Source of the DNA: Dermacentor variabilis
Lineage: Eukaryota > Arthropoda > Arachnida > Ixodida > Ixodidae
DNA: 64,000 nucleotides
Assembly (NCBI RefSeq): GCF_050947875.1
Contig: NC_134571.1
Location: forward strand, 224,202,024-224,266,023
Reading direction: 5' to 3'
Of the stretch, positions 1 through 10,885 are shown piece by piece. Numbering within the stretch: the first letter of the stretch is position 1; each line of letters starts with the position of its first letter. Position numbers and translations under genes: made by a program. The notes under the pieces were generated by a model. That model did not search any database and had not been told where the DNA came from. It was given only the letters and a program-made list of their open reading frames with translations.

Positions 1-109
1 TCCGTCGCGGATTGTGAAATTCTGCGCCTGTCGGCGTAACTCTCGAGGTGCCGAAGCTGCTGGAGGATTTGGCAAAAAAATCGAAGATCATTACGATCCA
101 TGGGTATTT

Positions 110-1951
110 TCATTGCTCCGAGGCCATGTCCCGGATGTCAAGTGGTGAAATGTCATGTCTGTAGGTAGAATTACTGCTGTCTGAGGTAACAGGGAAGCGC
201 GAGAGGGCATCGGCGTCAGAGTGTTTGCATCCAGAGCGATAGACGACACGGATATCATATTCCAGGATTCGGAGGGCCCACCGAGCGAGGTGGCCCGACG
301 GTTCTTTGAGGTTAGACAACCAGCAAATAGCGTGATGATCCGTCACCACGTCAAAGCGTCGACCATAGAGATATGGGCGAAATTTTTGACGAGCCTATAC
401 GATAGCCAGGCACTCTTTGTCCGTTACTGAGTAATTGCCGTCAGGTTTCGTGAGGGCACGACTGGCATAAGTGACCACGTATTCGGCATTAGTGTTCTTG
501 CGTTGTGCGAGCACAGTACCAAGGCCGGCACTACTGGCGTCAGTGTAAAGTTCTGTAGGTGCGCTTGGATCAAAATTGCGCAAGAATGGCGGAGACGTGA
601 GTAGGCGACGAAGAGTCGTAAAGGCATCATCTGAGGCTTCCGAACAAGCAGAAAGTGTATTGTCGCCTTGGAGAAGTCGGTTGAGCGGTGCGATCACAGT
701 AGCGAAATTCCGAACGAAACGTCGAAAATAGGAGCATAGGCCAATGAAGCTGCGTGGTGCTTTCAAGTTAGTGGGCTTCGAAAATTCGGATACGCGCCGA
801 AATTTAGCAAGATCAGGAAGAATGCCTTCTTTGGAGACAACGTGGCCTAATGTAGTCAGTTTTGGAGCTGCAAATCGGCAGTTTTTTAAGCTGGAAACCA
901 GCATGCCGGAGACAGGTCAAAACTTGATGTAGACGCCGAAGATGGGTCGGAAAGTCAGGGGAAAAGACGACAACGTCGTCGAGGTAGCAGAGACAAGTGT
1001 GCCACTTCAGGCCGCGTAGGATGCCGTCCATCATGAGTGAAGGTGGGGGGCGCGTTGCTCAGACCGAACGGCATTACAGTGAATTCATACAAGCCGCCTG
1101 GTGTTACAAACGCGGTTTTAGAACAGTCAGCGTCAGCCATTGGCACCTGCCAGTAGCCAGAGCGGAGATCTAAGGAGGAAAAAACTCCGCTCTCTGCAAA
1201 CAGTCAAGTGCGTCGTCAATACGTGGCAACGGCGATACATGCTTTCGGGTAATCGTGTTAAGCCTTCGATAATCGACGCAGAATCGTATGGTGGCGTCTT
1301 TTTTTTTAAACTAGAACGACTGGTGATGCCCAGGGACTACTAGAAGGCTGGATGACTCCGCGATTGAGCATATCGTTCCCCTGGTCATTGATAACGCGTC
1401 TTTCAGTCGACGATACTCGGTAGGGAGGCTGTCGAATTGATGCATGGCTACCAGTGTCGATAGTGTGCGAAACAGTCGCTGTGCGGCCGAGTTATGTTGC
1501 TTGGCAGTCAAAAGAGGAAGATAAGCTTTGGAGCAAGCGAAGAAGTTCGTCGCGCTGCGTCGTCGTTAAGTCACTCGCAAGAGCTGGCGTAAAAGAACGC
1601 CTCGAGAGCGGCAAGATAAGTGGAGTCGTCCATCGTGTCAAATATTGCAGATGAGGCCAGTGGCTCTGCTCTGCCAAGGCTTTCACGGCAGCGTAAAGTA
1701 ATTGGTTCAGCCGATGGGTTTGACACGCACATGAGAGAGGCGCCAGTTTTAAGCCCGATGACGGCGAACGGCAGTGGTAGTGAACGGCGTCGAACTAATA
1801 GTTCAGACGGAGCGAAGGGTACTATGCCGTCATCTACAGAGTCGCAAGAGATACTGACAATATTGGAAGACCTGGCAGGTTTCATGGTGTCCTCTGAAAC
1901 AGCGATTTCGCGACAACGGTCCTTGTGGTCAGTGATAATATCGGCCGACAA
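110..1951 (-). pseudogene. Gypsy copy A reverse transcriptase and RNase H, frameshifted
   Basis: Several overlapping minus-strand reading frames together cover a Gypsy pol core. The first part (1951-1571) is the spacer before RT, with a motif CVSNPSAEPITLRC that recurs in the related fragment at 43.4-45.1 kb. RT palm pieces at 1146-955 carry the [10 protein letters not shown] motif and at 1034-813 the catalytic YLDDVVVF motif. The thumb and RNase H follow at 904-395 ([12 protein letters not shown], then TDASSAGLG with the first RNase H aspartate), and the end at 349-110 holds TDHHAICWL. Each junction needs a frame change, so no functional enzyme can be made. The family assignment is firm; the number of indels is not counted exactly. 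Confidence 0.88.
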
Positions 1952-2080
1952 TTCAAACTACTCGATTTCGGTGCGGGCGCAGTCAATGATCGCATGATCT
2001 GTGGGGAGAAAGTGCCAACCTAATATGACGTCGTGTGAACATGATGGGAACACGATGAATTTTATAATATATAGGACCTC

Positions 2081-2359
2081 CTAAATGACGACAGGAGCGT
2101 TGCAGGCGCCGGATGGCTCGACGTGCTGCGCGTTAGCAGTCCGAAGGGACAGTCCGGAAAGCGGCGTCGTCACTTTACCGGCATCTATCGCTGAAAGTGC
2201 AGCGCCGGTGTCAACAAGTGCTAGCGTCAACGTTCCTTCCATTGCGACTTCAATAACGTTCTTCGAGGAAGTGTGAGGCCTTATACACATCGCTGACACT
2301 GCAGTTCTCGCCTTCTGAACTGCGATTTTCAGTTTTCCTGTCGCAGAGGGCTCCGCCAC
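2081..2359 (-). pseudogene. Gypsy copy A retropepsin
   Basis: The short frame contains LALVDTGAALSAI, a canonical retropepsin active site (D-T-G) preceded by hydrophobics. It lies just downstream of the gag zinc knuckle in a different frame, as expected for a Gypsy protease entered by frameshifting. About 90 residues are open, close to the size of a retropepsin core. The element's later frames are broken, so this is a relic although the active site itself is intact. Confidence 0.85.
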
Positions 2360-2650
2360 CGGTGCATAGAGGAAAGGGAGCGGCGGCGAGGAGATGAACG
2401 GCGAGCGGCGGAGAATGTGGTCTCGACGGCAGGAGGAGATTCAAAGTGTCTGAATAGTTGCGGCGTTGTTGGAAACGTGGCGCATATGGACGCACATTGT
2501 TGGGGACGTTCAGTGTAAGCAGGCGACAGTGACGTGCGACATGTCGAGCGCGTCCACAATAAATAGAAATCATACGATTGTCTTCCGTGCGCCAATGGTC
2601 TTGAGGCCGTGCATAGTGCACCAGTGGCCGGACTGGAGGGGATACGGGTG
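2250..2650 (-). pseudogene. Gypsy copy A gag, C-terminal part with zinc knuckle
   Basis: This is the nucleocapsid end of gag. The knuckle reads SIYCGRARHVARHC, so the first cysteine of the CCHC motif has become serine. The reading frame enters from position 2650, where the LINE is inserted. It is in phase with the gag fragment at 8381-9329 once the LINE and one target-site copy are removed, so both were one ORF. The first 20 or so codons after the insertion are proline and arginine rich, as usual before a Gypsy zinc knuckle. Confidence 0.85.
2638..2650. repeat. Target-site duplication of LINE, 3' side
   Basis: GGGGATACGGGTG is identical to 8368-8380 and flanks the LINE directly. The LINE tail of TTCA repeats (minus strand) begins at 2651. 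Confidence 0.9.
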
Positions 2651-3280
2651 AATGAATGAATGAATCTGTAGTTTTTATTGGCGCAAGGGCCAGGTATGGC
2701 CAAAGAGCGCCGTGCAAGTGTTAGTGATTTCGCAGTGGAGTTATGAATTCTGTGAAGTTGATGTGACGTGGCTGTAAAGGGGCCTAAAATATAGTCACTC
2801 TAAAGTGCGTAAAATGTATGTGTAATAAAATTATGGCGATGACTTATGAAGTGTACTATGAACAATAAGACGCATTTAAAAAGAATGATATGATGTCTAA
2901 AAAATATATCAGGTTATATAAGATATCCTAGAGCACTACTGCCTCCTAAGAGCCCTTGAAACACAAGGGCCTGGAGGCATGTGCCATTCAAAACAATTAT
3001 CGCAGCGGCATCCTCTGGAGCGAGGATGCTCTACGAATTTAATGGGCTTATAACGCGTAGAACTACATCCTTTAAGAAGTCGAGAACTGCCTTGGTGTTA
3101 AAAAGCGGTTCCTTACCAATAAACATAGCCGGGTGTAGAGGGATATTATAACGGTATGCAAGTGGAAAATATTTCTTTCTTTCAGGTTCGGCTTTCCGAC
3201 ACTCCAAGAGGACATGGAGGACGGTCAGCCTCTCACCGCATCTACCACAGGTTGGAGGTTCACTTCCAGTAAGTAGAAAA
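2651..3280 (-). other. LINE 3' UTR and ORF2 C-terminal remnant
   Basis: The first part (3280-3190) still reads as the cysteine-rich C-terminal tail of ORF2 in another frame. The last 60 bases contain AATAAA (minus strand, about 2676-2681) followed by the TTCA repeat tail, the likely 3' end of the element RNA. Confidence 0.6.
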
Positions 3281-5641
3281 TTATGGGTACCAAATGTGTG
3301 TCCTATTCTTAGACGACAGAATAGGACATCTGTTCGGCGTGATTTTGTTGCAGAAGGCCAGAACCCTAATTGTGGCTATTACGTGCAGCTTATTATTTGT
3401 TTCCATGTCCCACGAGCGTTGCCAGTAGTTTCGCAGTTTCCTGCGCAAGAAGGGCCTCAGATCTGTGACAGGGACTGCAACGGTAGGATTAACAGAATAC
3501 GATGCAATTGATGTGGCGATCTGGTCCGCCAGAACGTTACCTTCGATGCCCCTATCACCCGGCACCCAGCATATGATGACATGCTGGTTACATATATACG
3601 CTTTACATAGGACGGAATATCGTTCATTGATTACTGGATTTTTGTGCTTAGAAAATGATATTAAGGCCTTCACAGCACTTAGGGAGTCCGTATATATAAC
3701 TGATTTCTGGAGTTTTGATTTATTTATATGCTTTACAGTCGACAACAGTGCGTAGACCTCAGCCGTAAAGATACTAGTTTCCGGATGCAGTACGTCGGAT
3801 TCCGAGAAGGATGGACCGACAGCTGCATAGGACACCCCGTCGCGTGATTTCGATGCGTCTGTGTAGAACTCCGTGCAGGAGTACTTGTACTGGAGTTCCA
3901 GGAAATGCATTCGGATTTCGATATCTGGGGCTTCCTTTGTAACTTGTAGGAAAGATATATCGCATTGTATCATTTGCCACTCCCAAGGAGGTAGCAGCTT
4001 AGCTGGAGGCATTAGGCGAAGTTTGAGGAGTGGGGCATCCATTTCAACACTAAGCTCCCTCACACGAAGTGAAAAGGGCTGTCTTACAGAGAAACGATTA
4101 CGAAAGAGTGTATCATATGTCATATCATTAACGGTATTGAAACATGGATGTTGAGGATTGGAGTGGATTTTCAGGAAATATGTTTGGCTGATGTATGTTC
4201 TTTGAAGATGGAGTGACCACTCATTTCATTCTACATACAAACTTTCAATGGGACTTGTTCTGAAAGAGCCAGTGGCCAAGCGGATTCCTAAATGGTGAAC
4301 CGGATCTAGCATCTTTAGCGCGCTCGGGGCTGCGGAATGATAAATCACGGCACCATAGTCCAATCGTGATCGAATGAGGCTTTTGTGAAGATTCATCAAA
4401 CATTTTCTGTCGCTGCCCCATGTTGTATGCGATAAAATTTTCAGTAAGTTCATTGTTTTTAAGCATTTCACCTTGAGATACGTTATGTGTGGAATAAATG
4501 TTAGTTTAGAGTCAAGTATGGTACCTAAGAACTTGTGCTCTTTGTTCACAGGGATTTGCTGGCCATATATATCGATATTGGGATCTGCAACGACCCCTCT
4601 CTTTCTTGTGAAAAGCACACAAGAACTTTTGTTCGGATTCACTTTAAACCCGTTTTCGTCTGCCCACTTAGATATCTTGTTCAATCCCTGCTGTATTTGT
4701 CTTTCGCACACTGCAAGGTTACAGGATTTAAAACCTATTTGCATGTCATCTACGTAAACAGAATAGAAAATGGCTGGCGGTAATGCAGCGCGGAGCGTGT
4801 TCATCTTAATGACAAAGACAGTGCAACTGAGTACGCCTCCCTGGGGTACACCAGTTTCCTGTGTGAATGTACGCGACAGTGCATTACCTATTTTCACCCG
4901 AAATGTACGGTTTTGTAGGTAGCTTTCGATAATGTTTAACATATTGCCGCGGATGCCCAGCGCCGACAGCTCGCGCAATATTCCGTACCGCTAAGTTGTA
5001 TCGTACGCCTTTTCCATGTCAAGAAATACGGATAGGAAGGATTGTTTATGTACGAAAGCATCGCGAATGTTTGATTCAGTGCGCATGAGCTGGTCGGTTG
5101 TAGATCGTCCTTCCTTGAAGCCACATTGAAGTGGGTCAAGCATATTGGTAGACTCTAGAAAATGTACGAGGCGGCGATTGATTATTTTTTCAAAAAGCTT
5201 GCAAAGACAGCTCGTAAGCGCTATAGGACGGTAGCTGGTCAGCAGTGATGTATCTTTACCGTGCTTCAAAACAGGGATAACAATAGCTTCTTTCCATTTA
5301 GATGGGAGGTACCCGGCAGCCCATATAGCATTGAAAAGTGCGAGTAGCGTTATTTGAGTATCATTGTGGAGATGTTTAAGCATATCGTACATGATCCTGT
5401 CAGGGCCAGGTGCGGAGCTCTGACATGCAGTCAAAGCAGCTGTCAATTCGGGAATGTTAAATGGCTGGTTATATAATTCGTTCTGTCTGCATTTGCGGTA
5501 GATGGCCTCACGTTCTGCTATTTGTTTGTGCTTTAGGAATGCCTTGGAATAATTATTTGAGCTGGAAATCCGCTCAAAATGTTCCCCGAGTGCGTCAGCT
5601 TGATCTTCTAAGCTATTGCCTTCATCGTTTACTAGGGGCAA
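3281..5641 (-). pseudogene. LINE ORF2: reverse transcriptase and RNase H
   Basis: One frame from 5641 to 3281 is interrupted by a TAG at about 4990, replacing the tryptophan expected after the FLDMEKAYDTT motif, and by a stop near 4225. RT motifs in order are SSAPGPDRI, SYRPIALTSCLCKLFEK, FKEGRSTTDQL, FLDMEKAYD, TGVPQGGVLS and the catalytic YVDDMQIGF. The C-terminal RNase H (about 4123-3281) keeps all four acidic positions: FYTDAS, TAEVYALL, YTDSLSAV and GNVLADQIA. Both domains reverse transcribe and process the element RNA. The chance of activity is nil because of the stops. Confidence 0.92.
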
Positions 5642-6043
5642 CGGATGAATTTCTTGTCCCTTTAGCCTTCTAAGCCAGCTTGCCCTCTTTGCCTGTCTTC
5701 GCGTTCGTCTTCCCTGAGATTTAATCTGTTTGAATTCTACTAAATTTTCGGCGGTAAGGCATTCGCGTAGTTTGCCCCAGGCTTTATTCTGTCTCCTCCG
5801 TGCCTTTCGGCAATCGTTATTCCACCAGTCTTTTCAATGAAGTGCGGTTTGTCTGAGGGATGAATTTCTCTGCTGCATCAATGATAAAAGCGGTAAAATA
5901 TGATACGGCATGATCTATGCTAAAATCACTTATAAAATCTGGTAATATGTAGGTGGATTCTTTAAAGCATTCCCAATTAGCCTCGGCTCGTTTCCAGCGA
6001 GGAACAGGCGGAGGGGAGTCATGTTGTGTTACTAGGTTTAGAG

Positions 6044-6616
6044 TTAATGGGAAGTGATATTCCTTCCAAATGGATTTTTAATTACAGACCACTCTAAATC
6101 AGGGAAGATAGAACCAGAACCGATAGACAGGTCTATTGAGGAGTATGAATTATGCTGTGGATTGTAGTAGGTCGGTTCTTTCTTATTAAAGAGGCACGCG
6201 CTGGAGTTTAAAAGGAAATCTCCCACGAGTATGTAAGGCTCGGGGAGCTGGTCAATGAGGTTATAAAAGTCTGTTTTTTCGAGACGTTGGTTTGGCGGTA
6301 TATAAATGGAACACACTGTTATTAATTTGTGAAAAAAAATGGCCCGAACTGACACTGCCTCGAGGGGCGTGTTAAGGGCGACGGGTCGGCAAGCGACAGA
6401 TCTGTGGGCTACTATTGCTACACCGCTAGAGGCGGTAGCCTCGTCGCGGTCATTCCGAAAGATAGAGTAATTACGAAGGAAATTAGTGTTTGTAGGTTTC
6501 AGATGTGTCTCTTGAACACACAGCAACCTTGGATTATGTTTGTGTAACAGTTCGTTAATGTCGTCGAGGTTACGTAAAAGTCCTCGTACATTCCACTGTA
6601 GTATTTGTGTTTCCAT
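6044..6616 (-). pseudogene. LINE ORF2 N-terminus: AP endonuclease with internal deletion
   Basis: It starts METQILQWNVRGL, the typical start of an I/Jockey-group endonuclease, and continues with LLCVQETHLK, where the glutamate is a metal ligand, and SGVAIVAHR. The text goes straight from ILVGDF to LLNSSACLFN, so the usual segment beginning NAH, with catalytic residues, seems to be missing in frame. SSIDLSI supplies the later catalytic aspartate. A frameshift near 6050 separates it from the rest of ORF2, whose sequence continues in another frame to the RT at 5641. Confidence 0.88.
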
Positions 6617-6736
6617 TATGATAAGTGTGTTGGGTGCTGTGTGTTTAAGAGAGAAGAGTTAGCTCACGGGCGTTTTTCAGGCGCTGTGACGGGAGTTTTG
6701 TCTCTATTGGAGCGGTCGAGAGTGCCTCGCCGCTCC

Positions 6737-7855
6737 TTAGGCGCTGGTGGCGCCGTCTTGCTGGTTGTTGTGTCCATCGCCTCTTGCGAGGCGCTGGACA
6801 GGCGCTCCTCCGAGCGCTTTGTTTGACGTGACGGCCTCGGCACGTTGGACGAGGCCTTTGAGATTGACCTGCCCGGAGGTAGATGGCCCCTTCTCCTGGG
6901 TTGGCGTAGCAGCGTTAGCTGCAGCCGCCGAGGGGGCGGATGGCGTCACTGCCGCCTCACTGGGTGTGGGTCGGACAGCCGCCGGAGACCGTTGTGGCGC
7001 TGCCCCCTGACGCGCCACATCGGCAAAGGTGTGCTTTGGCAGGAAGGACACCCGCCTGCGTGCCTCTTTGAAACTTATGTTTTCTTTTACTTTAATTGTA
7101 ACTATCTCCTTTTCTTTCTTCCACGATGGGCACGACCGCGAGTATGCAGCGTGCTGCCCTTCACAGTTTACACAATGGAGAGAGTTTTCACAAGTTTCAG
7201 AGGTGTGCTCATGAGCACTGCATTTCGTACAGGTTTGGCGGCCTCGACAGCTCTGTGAACTGTGACCGAAACGCTGGCATTTGAAGCAACGCAGGGGATT
7301 TGGAACATATGGGCGAACACGGAGCTTGATATAGCCGGCCTCGATGGACTCGGGCAGAACACTTGTGCCAAAAGTAAGTATCAGGTGTTTGGTCTGAATT
7401 CCCTTATTATCACGCCTCATCTTAATTCGCTTAACATGGATGACGTTCTGCTCGCTGAAGCCCTCCAAGAGCTCAGCCTCAGTCAGCTCCAAGAGATCAT
7501 CATCGTAGACTACGCCACGGCTGGTATTCATAGTACGATGCGGTGTTACTGTTACTTTGGCGTCGCCAAATGATACTAGATTGGGTAGCTTTTCATATTG
7601 CTTCAGGTTGCGGAGCTCCAAGAGGAGATCACCGCTTGCCATTCTGGATGCTTTGTAACGGGTACCAAAAACTTGGGTCAGAGACTTGGACACGAGGAAT
7701 GGTGAGATTGTTCGAACGGGTTTGTTTGGTGTTTCAGAGTGGACTACATGGAATCGAGGAAAAATTTCTTTTTGACGGGCAAAAAATTCTAAGACATCAT
7801 CGGTGCGCCCCCTCTTCAGGTAGCGATCAGGTAGTGGGGGGAAAGAAGACGCCAT
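6737..7855 (-). CDS. LINE ORF1 protein (Gag-like, three CCHC knuckles)
   Basis: The ORF is an intact 372 residues. The N-terminal third is basic and mixed. Residues about 190-242 hold three zinc knuckles: C190-C193-H198-C203, C209-C212-H217-C222 and C228-C231-H235-C242, the pattern of I and Jockey-type ORF1 proteins that coat the element RNA. The C-terminus (about 285-325) is Ala/Pro/Ser rich. The methionine at 7855 follows a roughly 510-base GC-rich 5' UTR. It is the only LINE reading frame without an obvious break. Whether it is translated is unknown, since it depends on the LINE promoter or a passing transcript. Confidence 0.88.
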   Translation of the reverse strand: MASSFPPLPDRYLKRGRTDDVLEFFARQKEIFPRFHVVHSETPNKPVRTISPFLVSKSLTQVFGTRYKASRMASGDLLLELRNLKQYEKLPNLVSFGDAKVTVTPHRTMNTSRGVVYDDDLLELTEAELLEGFSEQNVIHVKRIKMRRDNKGIQTKHLILTFGTSVLPESIEAGYIKLRVRPYVPNPLRCFKCQRFGHSSQSCRGRQTCTKCSAHEHTSETCENSLHCVNCEGQHAAYSRSCPSWKKEKEIVTIKVKENISFKEARRRVSFLPKHTFADVARQGAAPQRSPAAVRPTPSEAAVTPSAPSAAAANAATPTQEKGPSTSGQVNLKGLVQRAEAVTSNKALGGAPVQRLARGDGHNNQQDGATSA

Positions 7856-8367
7856 AAGACATTGTAATTTCGGCAGTAACGCCAGCCACCCACCGTGGAG
7901 TCCTACAAGGGGACGCTGCAGGGCCTGTGAAACACGGCCTGCAAACGCCAGCTGTACATTACCACTATAACCAAATATGAAATAACCTAGGTTGGCTATT
8001 CACACAAGGTTAACCCTTGGCGCCGTGGAGACAGGAAGTAACTGGAAGAGAGAAGAAGACAGGAAAGATCAAAAAGTGAGAGATAAAGGTTTCAGGAGAG
8101 AGAGAGAGACAGGAAGAGGCGACTGCCGATTTCCCCCGGGTGGGTCAGTCCGGGGGTGCCGTCTACGTGAAGCAGAGGCCAAAGAGGTGTGTTGCCTCCG
8201 CCGGGGGGCCTTAAAGGTCCAAACACCCGGCATCGGCTCAACCCCCAGGATCCCCCTTTCCCCGGACACGGCAAAGCCACGCACGGCTACACGCGGGAGG
8301 GTCCAACCCTCGTGTGCTCGGGTACGTGGTGTCGCCACACACCAAACGCCTGCTGACGCAGACGCCC
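7856..8367 (-). promoter_or_regulatory. LINE 5' UTR, probable internal promoter region
   Basis: GC-rich leader between the LINE 5' end, set by the target-site copy ending at 8368, and ORF1. I-type elements carry internal promoters in this part. No individual motif could be assigned. Confidence 0.5.
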
Positions 8368-8380
8368 GGGGATACGGGTG
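8368..8380. repeat. Target-site duplication of LINE, 5' side
   Basis: GGGGATACGGGTG, identical to 2638-2650. Beyond it the Gypsy gag sequence resumes. Confidence 0.9.
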
Positions 8381-9329
8381 GGTGCGAAGGTGGGCGAAGG
8401 GGGCCGTAGGCCTGTGGCGCAGGCCTCGTCGCGACTTCCACGTACGTCAGGGGAGCGGCAGTCGATGCCTGCGGGAGAGAAGGTGAAATGTGGTCGGCTA
8501 CCTGCTCCTTGATGGCAGATTGGAGAGCGGGCGCCAATGGAGTACTCGACAGGCCGTGTGTAAGTGGAATCAGGGAAAGCTGACAAGCCACCTCTTCACG
8601 GACGAACTCTTTGATCTGCAGCAGCAGCGAAGTGTTGTCCGGGGCAACAGCCAAGCTCGACATTGAAGTAGCCTGAGGTGTAGATTGGCGGGCGGCTACG
8701 GGTTGTTTGCGTAGTTAGTCGAAGCTTTGACAGAGACTGACGAGTTCAAAGACTGTCGACGGATTTTTCGGCAACAGCATCTGGAAGGCGTCGTCTTCAA
8801 TGCCATTTAAGATATGGCGGATCTTCTCGGCATCAGCCATTGCAACGTCAACGCAGTTACGGAGGTTGACAACATCTTCTACAAAACTGGTAAACGTCTC
8901 CCCGCACTATTGCGCGCGGCCACGCAAACGTTGCTCGGCGCGAAGCTTGCGAACCGCCGGGCGCCCAAATACCTCTGTCACGTTAGTCTTGAAGGCCGTC
9001 CACGTCGTCAAATCACGTTCGTGGTTGCGGTGCCACACGCTGGCGACACCACTCAAATAAAACGACATGTAATTCAGTTTTTTGGTGTCGTCCCAGTGGT
9101 TGTGGATGCTCACCCGGTCGTAGTCAGCGAGCCAGTCTTCTACGTCATGGTCTTCGGTACCGCTGAAGATGGGTGGGTCGTGTTGACGCAGCGGGCCAGG
9201 GCAGACCACGGTAGTCACCAGGGCAGCGGGTTGTTGTTGTGGTGCTCCTTCTTCCGGCATAATGAAGGCGGGTTGCAGTGTCCGATTACGAAGTTCCAGA
9301 ATTCCGCTTGTACCCATCGCCTCCACCAA
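8381..9329 (-). pseudogene. Gypsy copy A gag, N-terminal and middle part
   Basis: One frame from the methionine at 9329 runs to the LINE insertion, with two nonsense codons: TAG near 8907, where glutamine is expected before CGETF, and TAA near 8716. The capsid region contains FSGTEDHDVEDWLADYDRV and WTAFKTNVTEVFG, the standard start of Gypsy gag in this family. The same sequence occurs in the element at 54619-55170, so the two are one family. The proline-rich stretch before 8381 leads in phase into the zinc-knuckle part at 2250-2650. Confidence 0.88.
9311..9328 (-). other. Primer binding site of Gypsy copy A
   Basis: TGGTGGAGGCGATGGGTA on the minus strand starts two bases inside the LTR end. 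It resembles the complement of a eukaryotic tRNA-Ala 3' end; that tRNA identity is inference from memory of tRNA-Ala acceptor ends. Confidence 0.55.
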
Positions 9330-9330
9330 T

Positions 9331-9467
9331 TGTGAGGGGAGGTTTATTCGGCTCGTAGAGCAGCAGCGACAAAGTCAGCACCAGCAGGTAGGGCGCAGCC
9401 AGCGAACGAACTGAGTACGAGCCACGCGATGGCAACAGGGCTTTTCAACCTGCCGATCTTCTTCGTC

Positions 9468-9470
<3 letters not shown>
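9331..9470 (-). repeat. 5' LTR of Gypsy copy A (140 bp)
   Basis: The minus-strand copy begins TGTGACGAAG and ends CCTCACA, so the termini are TG...CA with short inverted ends. It sits two bases from the primer site. AATAAA is present near its end (plus TTTATT about 9343-9348). It appears inserted at an AT microsatellite. Confidence 0.75.

Positions 9471-9497
<27 letters not shown>
9471..9497. repeat. (AT)n microsatellite
   Basis: Pure AT dinucleotides directly outside the LTR. The next 500 bases (9498-10018) hold no gene I can support. Confidence 0.9.
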
Positions 9498-9501
<4 letters not shown>

Positions 9502-10018
9502 TTTTACTTTATAAAAGTGTTCAATGGGTGTTCTTATTTGCTTTCATTACGCTGAATTTCGCCATAGGGCGCTGCAACTACGAAAGTTCCACTCCGCTAC
9601 GCTAAACGTATAACTAAAATGTGAAAATCGCTCGCCGCTGCACTGTGGCTTAGCGGGGCAACTCGGAGTTTAGAGTGCCGTAGAGACGCTTAACTAAAAT
9701 ACTCTAATTCTGTTACGCGGAAACTCCAACACAAGCTTCTTTTTCGAGCTGTGCGGCCCACTCGATTCCTTGCAACAAGACCGTCGCGCGCGCCTCCGCG
9801 CATCCGCAAGAAAGCTGCGGTTGCCGGGAAGCGTGACGAACAGACACGGATCTTTGAATGCTATCGCGTTGCACTCTTGAAGGCGAAGCTTAAGCCATCT
9901 CCAATTTTTTTGCGCTCCTTTGTGCTTGCCTGCGTCAAACGCTGCTGTAGCAGGGTCGCTGCCTCGTCTCCGTGGCTAAAACCGATCAGAGAAATAGACT
10001 GGCAACACAAACATTAGA

Positions 10019-10229
10019 AATGATCTCGCAAGCAGAAGGGTTGAAATCTGGGCCAGTTGGTACATACTTTAAGGAAAAAAGCAGTAAAAAAACACAAAGA
10101 ACAAGATGAGAGGTAAACACCACAACGACTGGTTTTCGACTGAGCTTTATTGTCGTTGTGGTGTGAACCTCTCTTCTGGTCCTTTGTATTTTTTTTACGG
10201 GTTTTTTCCTTAAATAATGATCTCGCAAG
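10019..10229 (-). mobile_element. Foldback insertion with 14-bp direct repeats (Penelope 3'-end-like)
   Basis: AATGATCTCGCAAG occurs at 10019-10032 and 10216-10229. Between them lie a leader of about 37 bases containing GGGCCAGTTGGTACATACTT and an imperfect palindrome of two arms of about 60 bases (10071-10129 and 10151-10211) around a short loop. The leader is similar to that of the second foldback at 36578. Its complement resembles the end of the Penelope-like element near 37680, so both look like severely truncated, inverted Penelope ends. Function: none expected. Confidence 0.6.
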
Positions 10230-10439
10230 TAAGGATGCTGCGACAACTTTGAGCCAGATGACCAATTTCTGGCCAGATTGAACATTGTCTTGATGTACGA
10301 TCAAAGAATAGAATGCAAGCGCAGAAAGGGAAAACTGTAGCTGACACGTGGTTCAAAAACAAGCAGTGAGAGCGCATAGAACCACCCCAAGCAACCCTAG
10401 GCGGACGATGCTGAACAATATTTTGCTTTCACGACACCT

Positions 10440-10885
10440 GAAAAACAGAGTTAGTACAGCAGAAAAGATGAAACGTAAGCTGCTGTAGCCGAAGCAAGCG
10501 CCACTGTCTGAGTATACCGGGTCAAATTGTCCACGCACACACTAATCCAGGGACGTCCGGTAGTAGACTTGAGGAAGGGACCCAGCAAGTCGACGCCAAT
10601 TTTTTCAAATGGCAAGATCGGCGGCTTAACTGGCTGCAGGGCATCCGCAGAAGGCTTCGTTAACTGCTTATGTCATTGGCAAATAGCACAGCTGGAAACG
10701 TGCTGCTTCGCCTCCTTCCAGAGCTTGGGCCAATAGAAACGTTGGCGAAGTCCGCGGAGCGTCCGAGCTAAGCCAAGGTGGGCTGACGTGATGCCATAGT
10801 GCATGGCTGGAAGGATCATAGATCTCAATGTTTGGGGAACCACGAGAAGTGGAGGGCCGTCAACAGAATGATTCGTCTGATACAA
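10440..10885 (-). pseudogene. Gypsy copy B integrase, truncated
   Basis: The N-terminal HHCC zinc domain is recognisable: SAHLGLARTLRGLRQRFYW followed by HVSSCAICQ. A stop follows at about 10673. The catalytic core then continues in the same frame with ILPFEKIGVDLLGPF, which gives the first aspartate, and SVCVDNLTRY. Downstream of about 10440 the sequence no longer resembles integrase, so the second aspartate and the glutamate are absent. This is a truncated relic that cannot catalyse strand transfer. Confidence 0.82.

Larger units (their letters stand above)
1..2650 (-). mobile_element. Ty3/Gypsy retrotransposon copy A, 3' half (cut by window edge)
   Basis: Minus-strand remains of a Ty3/Gypsy element in the order gag zinc knuckle, protease, RT, RNase H, reading from 2650 down to 1. 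The integrase and 3' LTR would lie before position 1. The other half (gag start, PBS, 5' LTR) lies at 8368-9470, because a LINE inserted into gag. Frames are broken by stops and indels, so this copy is dead. RNase H ends with the usual Gypsy spacer motif (SDADALSR) near 180-215. Confidence 0.9.
2651..8367 (-). mobile_element. Non-LTR retrotransposon (LINE), I-clade-like, near full length
   Basis: A 5.7 kb minus-strand element: 5' UTR, ORF1 with three zinc knuckles, ORF2 with AP endonuclease, RT and RNase H, a 3' UTR and a short TTCA tail. RNase H after RT plus a CCHC ORF1 protein fits the I/Jockey group, and the RNase H domain favours the I side. It is bounded by a perfect 13-bp duplication and lies inside a Gypsy gag gene. 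ORF2 carries stops, a frameshift and an internal endonuclease deletion, so the copy is dead though fairly young. Confidence 0.92.
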
